Shown here one piece after another: positions 49,750-59,100 of a DNA stretch of 64,000 nucleotides. The DNA is from Limonium bicolor. Its lineage: Eukaryota; Streptophyta; Magnoliopsida; Caryophyllales; Plumbaginaceae. Position numbers and translations under genes: made by a program. The stretch covers positions 351,539,636 to 351,603,635 of the forward strand of contig CM041776.1 of assembly GCA_023374045.1 (NCBI GenBank), written 5' to 3'. The notes under the pieces were generated by a model. It was not told the DNA's origin. It ran no database searches and saw nothing but the letters and a program-made list of their open reading frames with translations. Within the stretch, counting starts at the first letter, position 1. Each line of letters begins with the position of its first letter.

Positions 49750-50680
49750 TGAGAGATGGTAGCTACTGGGATTTCGATGAAGGTGGTATCTGGGGCATCT
49801 TCATTTGGTATATGTGGATTGTTATCGTAGTCACTGGTGTTAGAAAGTTCTTCGAAGCGAATGTAAGGGCTTTCTTCAAGACACGATGTTCGTTTGTTGA
49901 ATACTCTATAAGCCCGACTATGCGATGAGTATCCCAGGAAGATTCCTTCATCACTTTTGGATGCAAACTTGCCTAGATCGTCCTTACATTATTGTGTATT
50001 AAACACTTGCATCCGAAGCGCCGTAGATGAGTTACAGAAGGAGGACGTCCTTTGATGATTTCATATGGGGTTTTGCCGATGAAGGGATGAATGGACGCTC
50101 GATTCAAGATATACGCTTAGCTGTAAATGTTGATTTGTTGGGAGTATCTTCTGCCCAGTCGAAGCTGGAAGCTTGGAGATTGCTGTCAATGAGCATAGTT
50201 CTTGCCATTTCTACCAAGGTGCGGTTCTTTCGTTCTACTACTCGTTTTGTTGTGGAGTGCGAGCAGCTGATGTTTGATGCACAATTCCCTTTGCCCTACA
50301 AAATTCTGAAAACTGGATATTGCAAATTTTGTACCATTGTCAGAAAGAATAGTCTTAACAGTGGGGGACAATTTGTTAGTAAGCATCTTGAACAGAGATT
50401 CGAATTCAGAAAACGTCTCCGACTTGTTCTTAAGAAAGAGTACCCATGTCCAGCGCGAGTACTCATCGACGATGACTAGCACATACTTCTTACCACTCTT
50501 GCTTTGAACACGCATTGGTCCACATAGATCCATGTGCAGCATATCCAGTGGAGATGTTGTAGACATCGCTGTTTACCTGGAAAACTTACTGCTCTCGATG
50601 TTTCCCTTGTACGCATGCAGAACAGAGGGTGTCGGTCTGGAAGTAGTTTGTCTAGGAAGTCCTACTACAAGATTTCTATT
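49750..50680 (-). pseudogene. Integrase of the Sirevirus-like element
   Basis: Sense words: LVVGLPRQTTSRPTPSV just before the core, HMDLCGPM with the first Asp (about 50530), KYVLVIVDEYSRWTWVLFL, LSDNGTKF with the second Asp (about 50335), VVERKNRTLVEMARTM with the Glu (about 50220), and the C-terminal NNVKDYLGKFASKSDEGIFLGY. This is the D,D(35)E retroviral integrase fold. Frame changes near 50300 and 49965 break it. The start of the protein lies across the hAT insertion at 50758-51315. Confidence 0.9.
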
Positions 50681-50757
50681 TTGATTTGGTGAGAAGTTTG
50701 TCGTGTGCATGAACCTAAACGGAAGTGCCATAATGAAAATATTTTTGTCCTGTACAT

Positions 50758-51315
50758 AGACCTGATCAACTGGGCGAACGGGCCGGGTTCGGACCGGCTA
50801 GACATAAATTTTCAGCCCAATCGGGCCAAGTGTTTAGTCCGAACCCGTCCAATCTGGCCAATCACCTAAACCCAACCCCGCCCACCTAAAAAAATGCTCA
50901 TGCCATAGCCGGCCCTCCCAGCCCGCTTTTAACTCAAATTTCTCTATTTAGTAACATAGATTTTAAAGTATAGATATGTAGTATAGATTTGGAAGAGTGT
51001 GCATGGTACAAAACAATTTTATAAGATGAAGAGTATGCGTCCATTCAGTTGAATAATACTATTGTACTATTGTAAGTAATTTATTACTTTTATTATATAT
51101 TACAATAACATATACTAATGTAAGATGTATTATGACATTCGGGCCGGGCCGGGCCATCAAATGGGTAAAATATTAGCCATAACCCGGCCCGGAAAAAATT
51201 CGGGCTACTTTTTTTGTCCAAACCCGCCCAATTATTTTTTCTACCCATACCCATTGGTCTAATATATGGGCCGGGCTGGGCTGGGAGGTTGGCTATCCTG
51301 ATTATGATCGGCTCT
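50758..51315. mobile_element. Non-autonomous hAT-type DNA element
   Basis: 558 bp flanked by 8-bp duplications ctgtacat (50750-50757) and ctgtacac (51316-51323), one base apart. The ends are AGACCTGATCA and the inverted AGAGCCGATCA. Both subterminal regions are rich in GGGCCGGGCC and CCCGCCC words, as often seen in plant hAT derivatives, and the middle is AT-rich. There is no transposase. It interrupts the pre-integrase region of the Sirevirus-like element. Confidence 0.82.
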
Positions 51316-51323
51316 CTGTACAC

Positions 51324-52630
51324 TAAGACAAAGTTTGCCATCTAGGTCAGGGTTGTCAGAGATAGCTTATAAAGATTTTTCACCCTTACACCAGTGGCTT
51401 TTAGACCTGTTTGCTCATCAAAATTTTTACAATCAGAAGCCGAAAAGAAACAACGTTGGAGAGATCACATATTTGAGAAATACTTAGAAGACTATGTCCA
51501 AGACCATCTACTAAATTGACATTATCTATTTTAAAGAGAGAGGGATTACCGACGGTTCCATACCATGATTTCACCATGAGCATTGTCGCCGAAAGTTACC
51601 TTTCCTTCATGGTGTTGAGAGAGAGTCGTGAACTTGTCAGGGTCTCCTGTCATATGTCGTGAGCATCCACTATCTAGAAACCAAGAGTCATGTCCACGGT
51701 GTCTCTCCCTATAAAACAATTAGAGGTTAAGACTTGGGAACCCAGGCGAACTTGGGTTTCCCTCTTTGAAGCAAAAGAGCTGTGAAGTTGTCGCGCTTTA
51801 GACAGAGTATGAGACGTTGCATATTGAAAGATAAATCCTGCCAAGCTTATGACAAGATGAATGAATGTGGTCGTCGTAGCCACAATAACCAAAAATTAAT
51901 AAAGAAGGTAGATGAACATACTTCTTTTGCCAACGAAATTTGCTTTCAAATTTTTCTTTTTGGAATTTTCATCTTTGAAGGTCTTTGGGTTTTGAGGCCA
52001 TTTTGGGCAGATTAACTTTGTCTTTGTTTTTCAGCCCAGTGAGGGGGATTTCGATGATGAGACCAATTCCATCTGTGTCTTTTTAAGAGCGATGTTCAGA
52101 GTTGACCTCTTTCTCGAGTCGAACTTGTCTTTCATTTGACTCACGGAGTTTATTTCAAAGAATTCTGGTTTTTGGCATGGCAGCAACCTCACGAACAAAG
52201 GTAATTGGTTTTTGAAGAATTTTGAGGGATTTTGGAACGATTTTTCTATAGAGAAGAAACTTGGGGTTTTAAGGAACTGATGAGACTGTGAGCATCTCTA
52301 ACCACTTTCCAGTTTTGCGGCCTTTTCTTCAGACTTTTGCAACTTAAGCCGGTCCGTTGTTGACATGACCCTTTAACACATGAATTTCTTCTTCGTAAAG
52401 AGAAGCTATCCTTTCTTGTTCTTCAGTTAATTCTCGAATTTAGGATGATTGGGGTCTATGTAGTAAGTAGATAAATCTAAAGAAGGAATAGCACATGAGT
52501 TTGAGAAATATTCAGTTACCTCTAAGGAGGGACTCTTGCATACCTGGCTTTTATGAGCCATGAGGCAGATTAAGCTTGATGTTCCAATCTCAGGTTCTTC
52601 TGAGTCAGAGTCTCCCCATGCTGAATTCGC
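51324..52630 (-). pseudogene. Protease and pre-integrase region of the Sirevirus-like element
   Basis: Sense reading gives the aspartic protease active site WFLDSGCSRHMTGDPDKF (codons within about 51640-51685), then GKVTFGDNAHGEI, and NPSLFKIDNVNLVDGLGHSLLSISQICD (split over 51480-51560), the usual copia stretch before integrase. Upstream (52630-51900) is decayed linker, with TGALRQQLSTQEKDDREQS and similar acidic Ser/Glu-rich sequence. There are frequent stops and frame changes. Confidence 0.82.
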
Positions 52631-53740
52631 CATTAGTGATGATTGCTCACGATCATCTTTTTCTTGAGTGGACAGTTGTTGGCGAAGTGCCCCGGTTTCA
52701 GGCATTTGAAGCATACTCGGTCTCCAGTTCCAGTATTCCCTTGTTGATTGCGATTGTATGGTTGATATGATCGATTTTGGTTTTGGTTAAACCTATTTGG
52801 ATTGTTTCTTTCTGATCGATCTCGCATGAATTTCTTAAAGTTCTTGACCACCATGGCCATATCTTCGAAGGTGTTCGCTGATCCTTCCTCTATTATGCCA
52901 TCAATCAGAGTGTCCCATAGCTGTTGGATTAAATCCTGATTTGGAGAGCTAGTCTCATAATAGGACGACTCGTTCTGGTGAGCTGGTATCTAAGGGTGTG
53001 GTCTTTACCTGCAAAGCCTGATTCACGTTAGAATAGGAGACAGTATGGTTTGAGTGAGAAGCGTTACCTATGTTTTTGATATTCATTTTGTATTTGTTGA
53101 TGGACTGAAGATAGGACCCTAGGTCAGTCAAGGTCCATTTTTCTCAAGGTCCATTTTTCTAGGCTTTTGGAAGCCTTCGTGGAGATAACGCTCTCGGTCC
53201 ATTCTTCACCCAGACTATCCAGAAATTTGTTGTTGATGTTTTCGTTTGACTCTCCAATCTGCAGCTCTTCCATGGTAGCAGTGAGTTCGGTGAAGCGTGC
53301 AAGCATGTCGCTAAGGGATTCTCCAGGCTTTCCCACGAAGTTTTCGTAGTCCATCTCAGTTCTTGTATCTTTGATTTTCGAAGCTCAGTATTTCCTTCGT
53401 GAACAGCTCAAAGGTGATCCCATATGTCTTTTGCTACCTTGATGTGATACACTCTTCTTCTTTCGGGTGGAGAAAGACTTGTGTAGATGACTCTTACAGC
53501 TTGGGCATTTTAGCTCGCTCCTCAGTCGTATAGGAGCTTGGATCTTCCCTTCAGGTACTGGGAAGTTCCTTTTGTCACTACCGTCCAGAGTTGTTGATTG
53601 AGTGACTGGAGGTGTGACTCCATCTCGTTTTTCCACATATTGTAGTTTGTGGAGGTTAGCTTTGGGTTCTCCACCTGCATTCTGTTGTTGTTGTTGGAAT
53701 TTGAGATTTCCGCCATTTTGAGAGATTTGTCAGCCAACGC
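52631..53740 (-). pseudogene. GAG of the Sirevirus-like element
   Basis: It begins near MAEISNSNNNNRMQ (about 53716), followed by KLTSTNYNMWKNEMESHL, typical of copia GAG. The middle has GESLSDMLARFTELTATM and INNKFLDSLGEEWTE (53354-53124). The end has a CX2CX4HX4C zinc knuckle, CFKCLKPGHFANNC (within 52633-52860), for RNA binding. Frames change near 53520, 53385 and 53100. A repeated AAGGTCCATTTTTCT occurs near 53129-53160 (+ strand). Confidence 0.88.
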
Positions 53741-53741
53741 A

Positions 53742-53754
53742 GGCTCTGATACCA
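53742..53754 (-). promoter_or_regulatory. Primer binding site (initiator Met tRNA) of the Sirevirus-like element
   Basis: The - strand reads TGGTATCAGAGCC, two bases after the probable LTR end CCCTCA. It fixes the adjoining LTR as the 5' LTR. Confidence 0.88.
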
Positions 53755-53756
53755 CT

Positions 53757-54263
53757 TGAGGGATCGGGGGGGTGTTGACGAGTAGGTCTGAGGTGTTAGT
53801 CTCAGACCAACTCTGCTTGAAGAATAAATGTTTGCAGAAAATAATAACGCAAAAGCTTTTGTTTTAAACTTATCAAGATAGGATTCTGCTTGTATTGAAA
53901 TTCAATGTGAATTACAACCTAGCTTCCTATCTTGGGTTTCGACAGAAGTATTCTGTCTCATCCAACACTCGCTCTACTCTCGGCTTTGATCAATGCGTCA
54001 CAAGGAGTAAAGGGGAGTGTTCTATGTGTGCTCTCTAGGTAATAAATACCTAAGCTAATTGACAATGTCTCACTAAGATCTCTCAAAACACTTTCTCTCT
54101 CAAGGTGTGTTTCTCTCTCTCGGAATGATCTAGAATGCACACCGAAACTAATTACAATCCTTTGTTTATATACTTGCTAAACGGTTTCCTAAATCTTCGG
54201 TATTGTCTTCACGTAGCGGCTGCTTGACTTGGATGCGCAAGTATCGGGGTTTTTGTTGCTCCA
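53757..54263 (-). repeat. 5' LTR of the Sirevirus-like element
   Basis: About 507 bp, from a probable TGGAGC start (54263) to CCCTCA (53757) next to the PBS. Bases 53788-54258 are repeated at 49280-49749 and 62932-63404. A TATA box (sense TATATAAA) is at 54165-54172. The outer end is uncertain by a few bases because the partner LTR lies outside the window. An ORF of 60 codons in the R region (53958-54140) is open in two of three LTR copies. Confidence 0.8.
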
Positions 54264-56735
54264 CGTTCTCACGTTGTGCATGCTTCCACGCATCCGAGAT
54301 TTCCGCAGCTATTCGATAGTGTCACGCCTTGGTTGATCGGAGACCGATAAACAGGTCTTGCTGTAGAGGTACTCGAGCTGGTGAGTTACGACGCCAAGTC
54401 TTTCTGCAAAGCTACTTCGACTGAGGAGGCAATCATCTGCAAAACTAAGTCTTCAACAAATATAATGAACCTCTATTTAGAGGATGACGATAGTTCAAAG
54501 ATATGAACTTATGAGAAAGTAAAAGAGATAAAAAGGACCAACAAACTCCTTTAAAAGTTAGTCAATCTACAATGTGAGGATTCGACCTATATTGAGAAAA
54601 TGTCCTGAACATAAAAGTATTCGATAAGTTGGGGAAACCCTTAAATCTAGGAATACTAGACATTGAGAAATTTCCCTAAGCTAATAGATGTTATCGAGAG
54701 AGATACTTCTAGGCTAATCTATGAGATTGTGAAATAACTCCGAGAGAGGAGTTTTGGGAATTTAAGTTGTCCGGTAGAGAAACGGACAATTGTGAATTTG
54801 AGGAACTAGGTGTATAGTTCTGTTTGATAGTCGAACCTTCCCACTATGCTAGACCCGGTGTAGGGTCGTAGCTGGGGAAGTAAGACTTGTATTTGAAAGC
54901 CCAGTGGTGAGTCTTTTGTATGACTCTACCCGGAGGTCATGGGTAATGACTTAAAAGATGTCCCGTTGAGAATTTGAGATTTGAGACTTGAGAATTTGAG
55001 AGTGAGAGTTGGAATTGAGGATTGAGTTTGAAACTTGAGAATTGAGAACTTGAGAGTTGAGGATCTAGATTGAGTATTGTATAACTTGATTGAGATTGAG
55101 AATAAGAGAGCTTGAATAAGAATAACCCAAGAGAATGGGTAAGACAATGAATAAGTGACTAAGGCAATAGTGAGGTAGAAACCCTCAAGACCTAAGGGTA
55201 AGATAATATGAACTAACAACCTTGACGTGTTAGTTAGGGATTGTATTCCATAAATGAATGTTGAATACTTGTGTTATGATGCATGTATAATGTAGTGTTA
55301 TTGAGCATGATTGTTGAATTAAAACGAATTCCATGTTCTCGACAAAGTAGTCGGCGTACCCCCGTTAGCACGGGGTATGCGAATTTCATACCAGCAAATT
55401 GCTGTGAGCCCCTTGGGTTACCGCTTTTATCTTACAGGTACTTTGGAGCCGTTTACCGTTCGAGAGTAGGACGGGGTTGCTACTTAAGCATGGGTAGTGG
55501 ATTAAGGAAATTGTAATTGTTTTGTAACTGTTGTATTGTAAGTCCAAATGTTGTCGGCAACTTGAGGACCGTAGATACTCGGTATAGAATTGAATTGAGG
55601 ATGTATTTTATATGTAGTTGAATTGGTTAAGTAATGAAAGGTGATGGAGTAGAAGTCCGATATAGTTTCGGCCACGTGTGAGGATAAGGAGACACAAGAG
55701 GTGGATCCGATTCCTGGCCTGAATCCTTTCCTATGGACCAACCCTTAAATGGGTAGCATCCGAGATTGGTGAGCCACCCTAAAGCCCGGTGGTGGGACGG
55801 TGTAGTTCCTGCTCGGAGGTCACACCGACTTAACTTGAGTAAGTAAGTAAGTAAAGTATTGTATGAGTAATGGTCTTGGCTAGTGTAAGTCATTGACCTT
55901 TAGTAAAAGAGTAATGTACACCCAATTAACCCGGGTGTGTAAAGAAGCTAACAAGTATTGTGTATGTATTGGAGAAGTGTATCTCCGGAAGGTAAGTATA
56001 AATGGTTGACTTGTAATGTCTTCCTTGTATGCAGTGAATGTATGTATGCTTTATGACATGAATGTATTGTATTGTGTATGAAAGCATGTATGTATGTATG
56101 AGTAAAATGAACCGCATGTATTCGACCTAAGTAGTCAGCGTACCCTCGCTAGTACGCGGGGTATGCGGATTTCATATGCAGCGTAAGCTGAGCCCCTTGA
56201 GGCACTGTTTTTATTTTACAGGTACCCGAAGCTGTTATGGCCGTTGTAAGAGACCGACCGCTATGCTTAGTTAGCTAGGGATATTTTGTGGATAGTAAAG
56301 AATTGTATAAGGCATGTAGCCCTTGAAGTATAAGTGTACCAAGCGTTATACCCCCTTCTGTATTAGAGAAGTATGTAGAATTATGAGGAACGGGTAATAT
56401 GATGACTCTCAAGGAGTGTGCATAGACATGTGGAAATGTTGAATTTTGGTATTGTACTTAGGATACTCGGTATATTGTAAGGTAAGCATTGAGTAATGTA
56501 TTGAATGGAGAATTGTAGTACTCGGTTGTAATTGAAGTATGAATTGTATTTGTTTTAGTACTCGGGTATTCCGGTCCATCGGACCGATGCTGTAGTAGAA
56601 GTGGGCCTTGTTAGTCACGTGGGTGGCTAACGGCATTGTATCACCCGCCGTTGTGTAAGAAAGTATCCGCTGCGTAAGTATGTAAGTACGAGGAGATTAG
56701 ACGTTAATGACGGGATTAGCAGTAGGGGTGTTACA
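54264..56735 (+). mobile_element. Right part of a family B LTR, cut by the Sirevirus-like element
   Basis: Ends GCAGTAGGGGTGTTACA and matches 6430-7538 of the solo LTR B in modules, including the GAAGTCCGATATAGTTTCGG block, the ACCGACTTAACT block, the GCGTACCC hairpin and the CACGTGGG block near the end. It contains two diverged tandem versions of an about 0.8-kb module (about 54830-55510 and 55640-56400). Bases 54264-54830 have no clear match that I can see. Its left part should lie left of the window. It interrupts a copia RT gene at 56735/56736, so a duplication of aggtg is expected outside. Confidence 0.75.
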
Positions 56736-57596
56736 AGGTGATTGACAAGTTTGACATGACAAAGGTCAAATCTGTAAATACACCTCTAGCGAATCACTTT
56801 AGACTTTCGTTATCTCAGTGTCCAAACACATGGGAGGAGATTGCAGATATGGCACGAGTTCCTTAAGCGAGTGTAGTTGGATGCTTGATGTATGCTATGA
56901 CGTGCACGCGACCTGACTTGGCCCAAGCTGTTAGTCAAGCCAGCAGTAGTACATGTCTATCCTGGGAGGCATCACTGGGCTGCAGTGAAATGGATTCTCG
57001 GTATTTGAGGGTACAGTTGACTATGGACTTATGTTTGGAGTCCAGGAGATAGATTCAGCAGTAGTGGGTTATGTGGATTCAGACTATGCTGGTGATTTGG
57101 ATAATAGGAGGTCTACTACAGGGTATGTATTTACTCTTTCAGGAGGCCCCATATGTTGGAGATCTGTGTTATAGTCTGTTGTTGCGTTGTCTAGCACTGA
57201 GGCTGAATACATGGCATTAGGAGAAAGCAGCCAAGGAGGCACTATGGGTTCGAGGACTTGTGGCTGAGTTAGGTGTTGAGCAAGGTGGAGTTTAGTTGCT
57301 TTGTGACAGTCAAAGTGCTATACACTTGACTAAGAATCAAGTTTGTCATGCGAGGACGAAGCATATTAATGTCAGGTTTCACAAGATTAGGGAGCTAGTT
57401 GCTTCAGGTGAGATCTTGTTAGAGAAGGTTCATACGTCAGAGAATGCAGCTGATATGTTGACAAAGCAATCACCACAGAGAAGTTCAAACATTGTTTGAA
57501 CTTAGCTCAAGTTCTCAAGTGCTAGGAAATCAAAACCCCTCTCCCCAGTTAGTAGTTTTTGTAGAGCTAGCGGAGATTTTTCGTCAAGGTGGAGAT
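56736..57596 (+). pseudogene. RT/RNase H end of a Tork-like copia element, with PPT
   Basis: Words in order: KVIDKFDMTKVKSVNTPLA, SVVGCLMYAMTCTRPDLAQ, GDLDNRRSTTGYVF-like sequence, SSTEAEYMAL of RNase H, then an open stretch with LCDSQSAIHLTKNQVCHART and ENAADMLTK (57296-57499). There are several frame changes. It ends in the polypurine tract CAAGGTGGAGATT (57585-57597). The NQVCHARTKHI region and tandem GGGGC words in its LTR fit the Tork group. The 5' part lies outside the window, beyond the family B LTR. Confidence 0.88.
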
Positions 57597-57951
57597 TATA
57601 GTAATTAACTTAAAATCTATTATGGGTTAGGCTTGCAATTACAGGGTCCATCAATCGGGGCCGTAGCCCTCCCCCCAGATTGCGGACGCTGGGGTGCGGG
57701 GGCAAAGCTCCCCGCTTGAACCGTTGGGGGTGCGGGGCCAAAGCCCCCCGGACATGGTACGGTTTGGGCTTTGGGCCTATATCAAGTTTTTTTATATAAG
57801 TTTATGTCTATAAGTAGACGGTTGATTTAGGGTTGTAAATATATTCTTTTACACAGATTGATACGAAACCCTAAAAAACACAGTTTCCTCAATATCGTTC
57901 ATCTTTCTTCTTTGTTTTTCCTCTCGTATTTTTCACTCGGAGTTTACAACA
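57597..57951 (+). repeat. 3' LTR of the Tork-like copia element
   Basis: 355 bp from TATAGTAATTAAC (the expected TG mutated to TA) to GAGTTTACAACA. Two G-rich repeats, 57691-57714 and 57726-57749, each contain a hairpin such as GGGGC-CAAA-GCCCC (57734-57747). A TATA box, TATATAAG, is at 57793-57800. This is the outermost element edge visible in the window. Confidence 0.82.
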
Positions 57952-59100
57952 ATTTTCAATCGATTTAATTAAAGTTATCCAAATTGTCCATCAAAAATGT
58001 AAAATTATATAATTATATTTTACAGTTATCGCAGTGTTTTAATTTTAAAATATTATGAGTATGAAAGTTCTAGGAAACGACTAATTTTCAACTACCAATA
58101 AGAATAATGACACATAAATACGATTGGTAATTTATTTGCCCACTTTTAATTAAGGGCCAACCTTATTATTTAGGCGGCCTGGTTGATGGACATAGGCGTC
58201 TCAATCAAAAGACATATGAGTGAAATCGATCATTTTTCACTAGTTTTTTTCCAGCGATAAAGTGGAATGGAAATATATAAAGAGAAGAAATATTATATGT
58301 TGCTTTAAGTGGAAGCATGTTTCATTCATTAACATTAGGTTTTTGAAAGGACTCGTTTTGTTTTCTTCTGTAACTTTTGTCGTCGTCCTAAAAACGATAG
58401 AAAGGAACATGACTCGATAGATACTACTCGGAAATTATTCAATGCAATAAAACATCACTATTGTCACTATTGTGCATGCAAGCTGTTTTAGCTCTAACTG
58501 ATATATTACTAAAAAAAAGAACTCAAAATTTATTTGTAGTTATCAATTATTTGATACAGTCGTAACGAACAGTAAGCTACAAACTCTCTAGGTGACTAGC
58601 ACTACAGTATACAAGGTCAATTAGGGCAACTTTTATTGTCCCAACAAATCACAAATTCGCTCCCATAAGATAATAGGTGCAAGATTAATATCACTCCAAC
58701 TTTGCACCAATTGATTTGTTATAACTGTCTTTTTGTGCAACTTTACAAATCGTCCTATTTGAAATACTCTATTAGTGTAACCATGTTTGCACACAATTGA
58801 ATAATACTAATAGTGCATTTAAATATCACACTAATTGACGCTACTCAATTGATGCAAGTTTGGTCAAACACATTGTTTGATTACTAGCAAAGGAAGCGAG
58901 TTGGTTTTTTTTCCCCGTGGTCTATTCATCACAAACAGAGCACTGGAGAAAGGTTGCAACCATTGGTTAGTATGTAATAGGGTGAGTTCATATATTTACA
59001 CCATTTGGTATTTAACAAATAGTGCAACAACTATTTCTTGCACCATTTATGAAATACCTCAAACATTAATTATCCTAATTAATAATAAATTAACTAAATG
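57952..59100. other. Unassigned AT-rich stretch
   Basis: I see no gene, RNA gene, terminal inverted repeat or LTR end here. The longest ORF (58877-59104, 75 codons) has no recognisable motif. Words such as TTGCAC and CAATTGAT recur in 58660-58870 and might mark an old miniature element, but I found no target duplication. This is the best candidate for sequence flanking the nest. Confidence 0.5.

Larger units (their letters stand above)
40152..54263 (-). mobile_element. Sirevirus-like Ty1/copia element, 3' end cut off by the Ogre-type element
   Basis: Reading the - strand from 54263: LTR, PBS, GAG with zinc knuckle, protease, integrase, embedded LTR block, RT, RNase H, extra ORF, then truncation in a GCAGGGGGATTCC purine tract by the Ogre-type 3' LTR. 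The domain order (integrase before RT) is copia. RT and RNase H words such as LYRGMIGSLLYLTASRPD and ALSSAEAEY, the extra ORF and the purine tract resemble the Sirevirus lineage as I recall it. It has later insertions at 43311-48529 and 50758-51315, and many frameshifts and stops. The rest of its 3' end should lie left of the window. Confidence 0.85.

Noticed and set aside
50027..50479. 150-codon + strand ORF
   Set aside because: It is the antisense shadow of the integrase gene on the - strand.
58600..58900. Possible miniature inverted-repeat element
   Set aside because: Repeated TTGCAC and CAATTGAT words suggest one, but I found neither matching terminal inverted repeats nor a target duplication.
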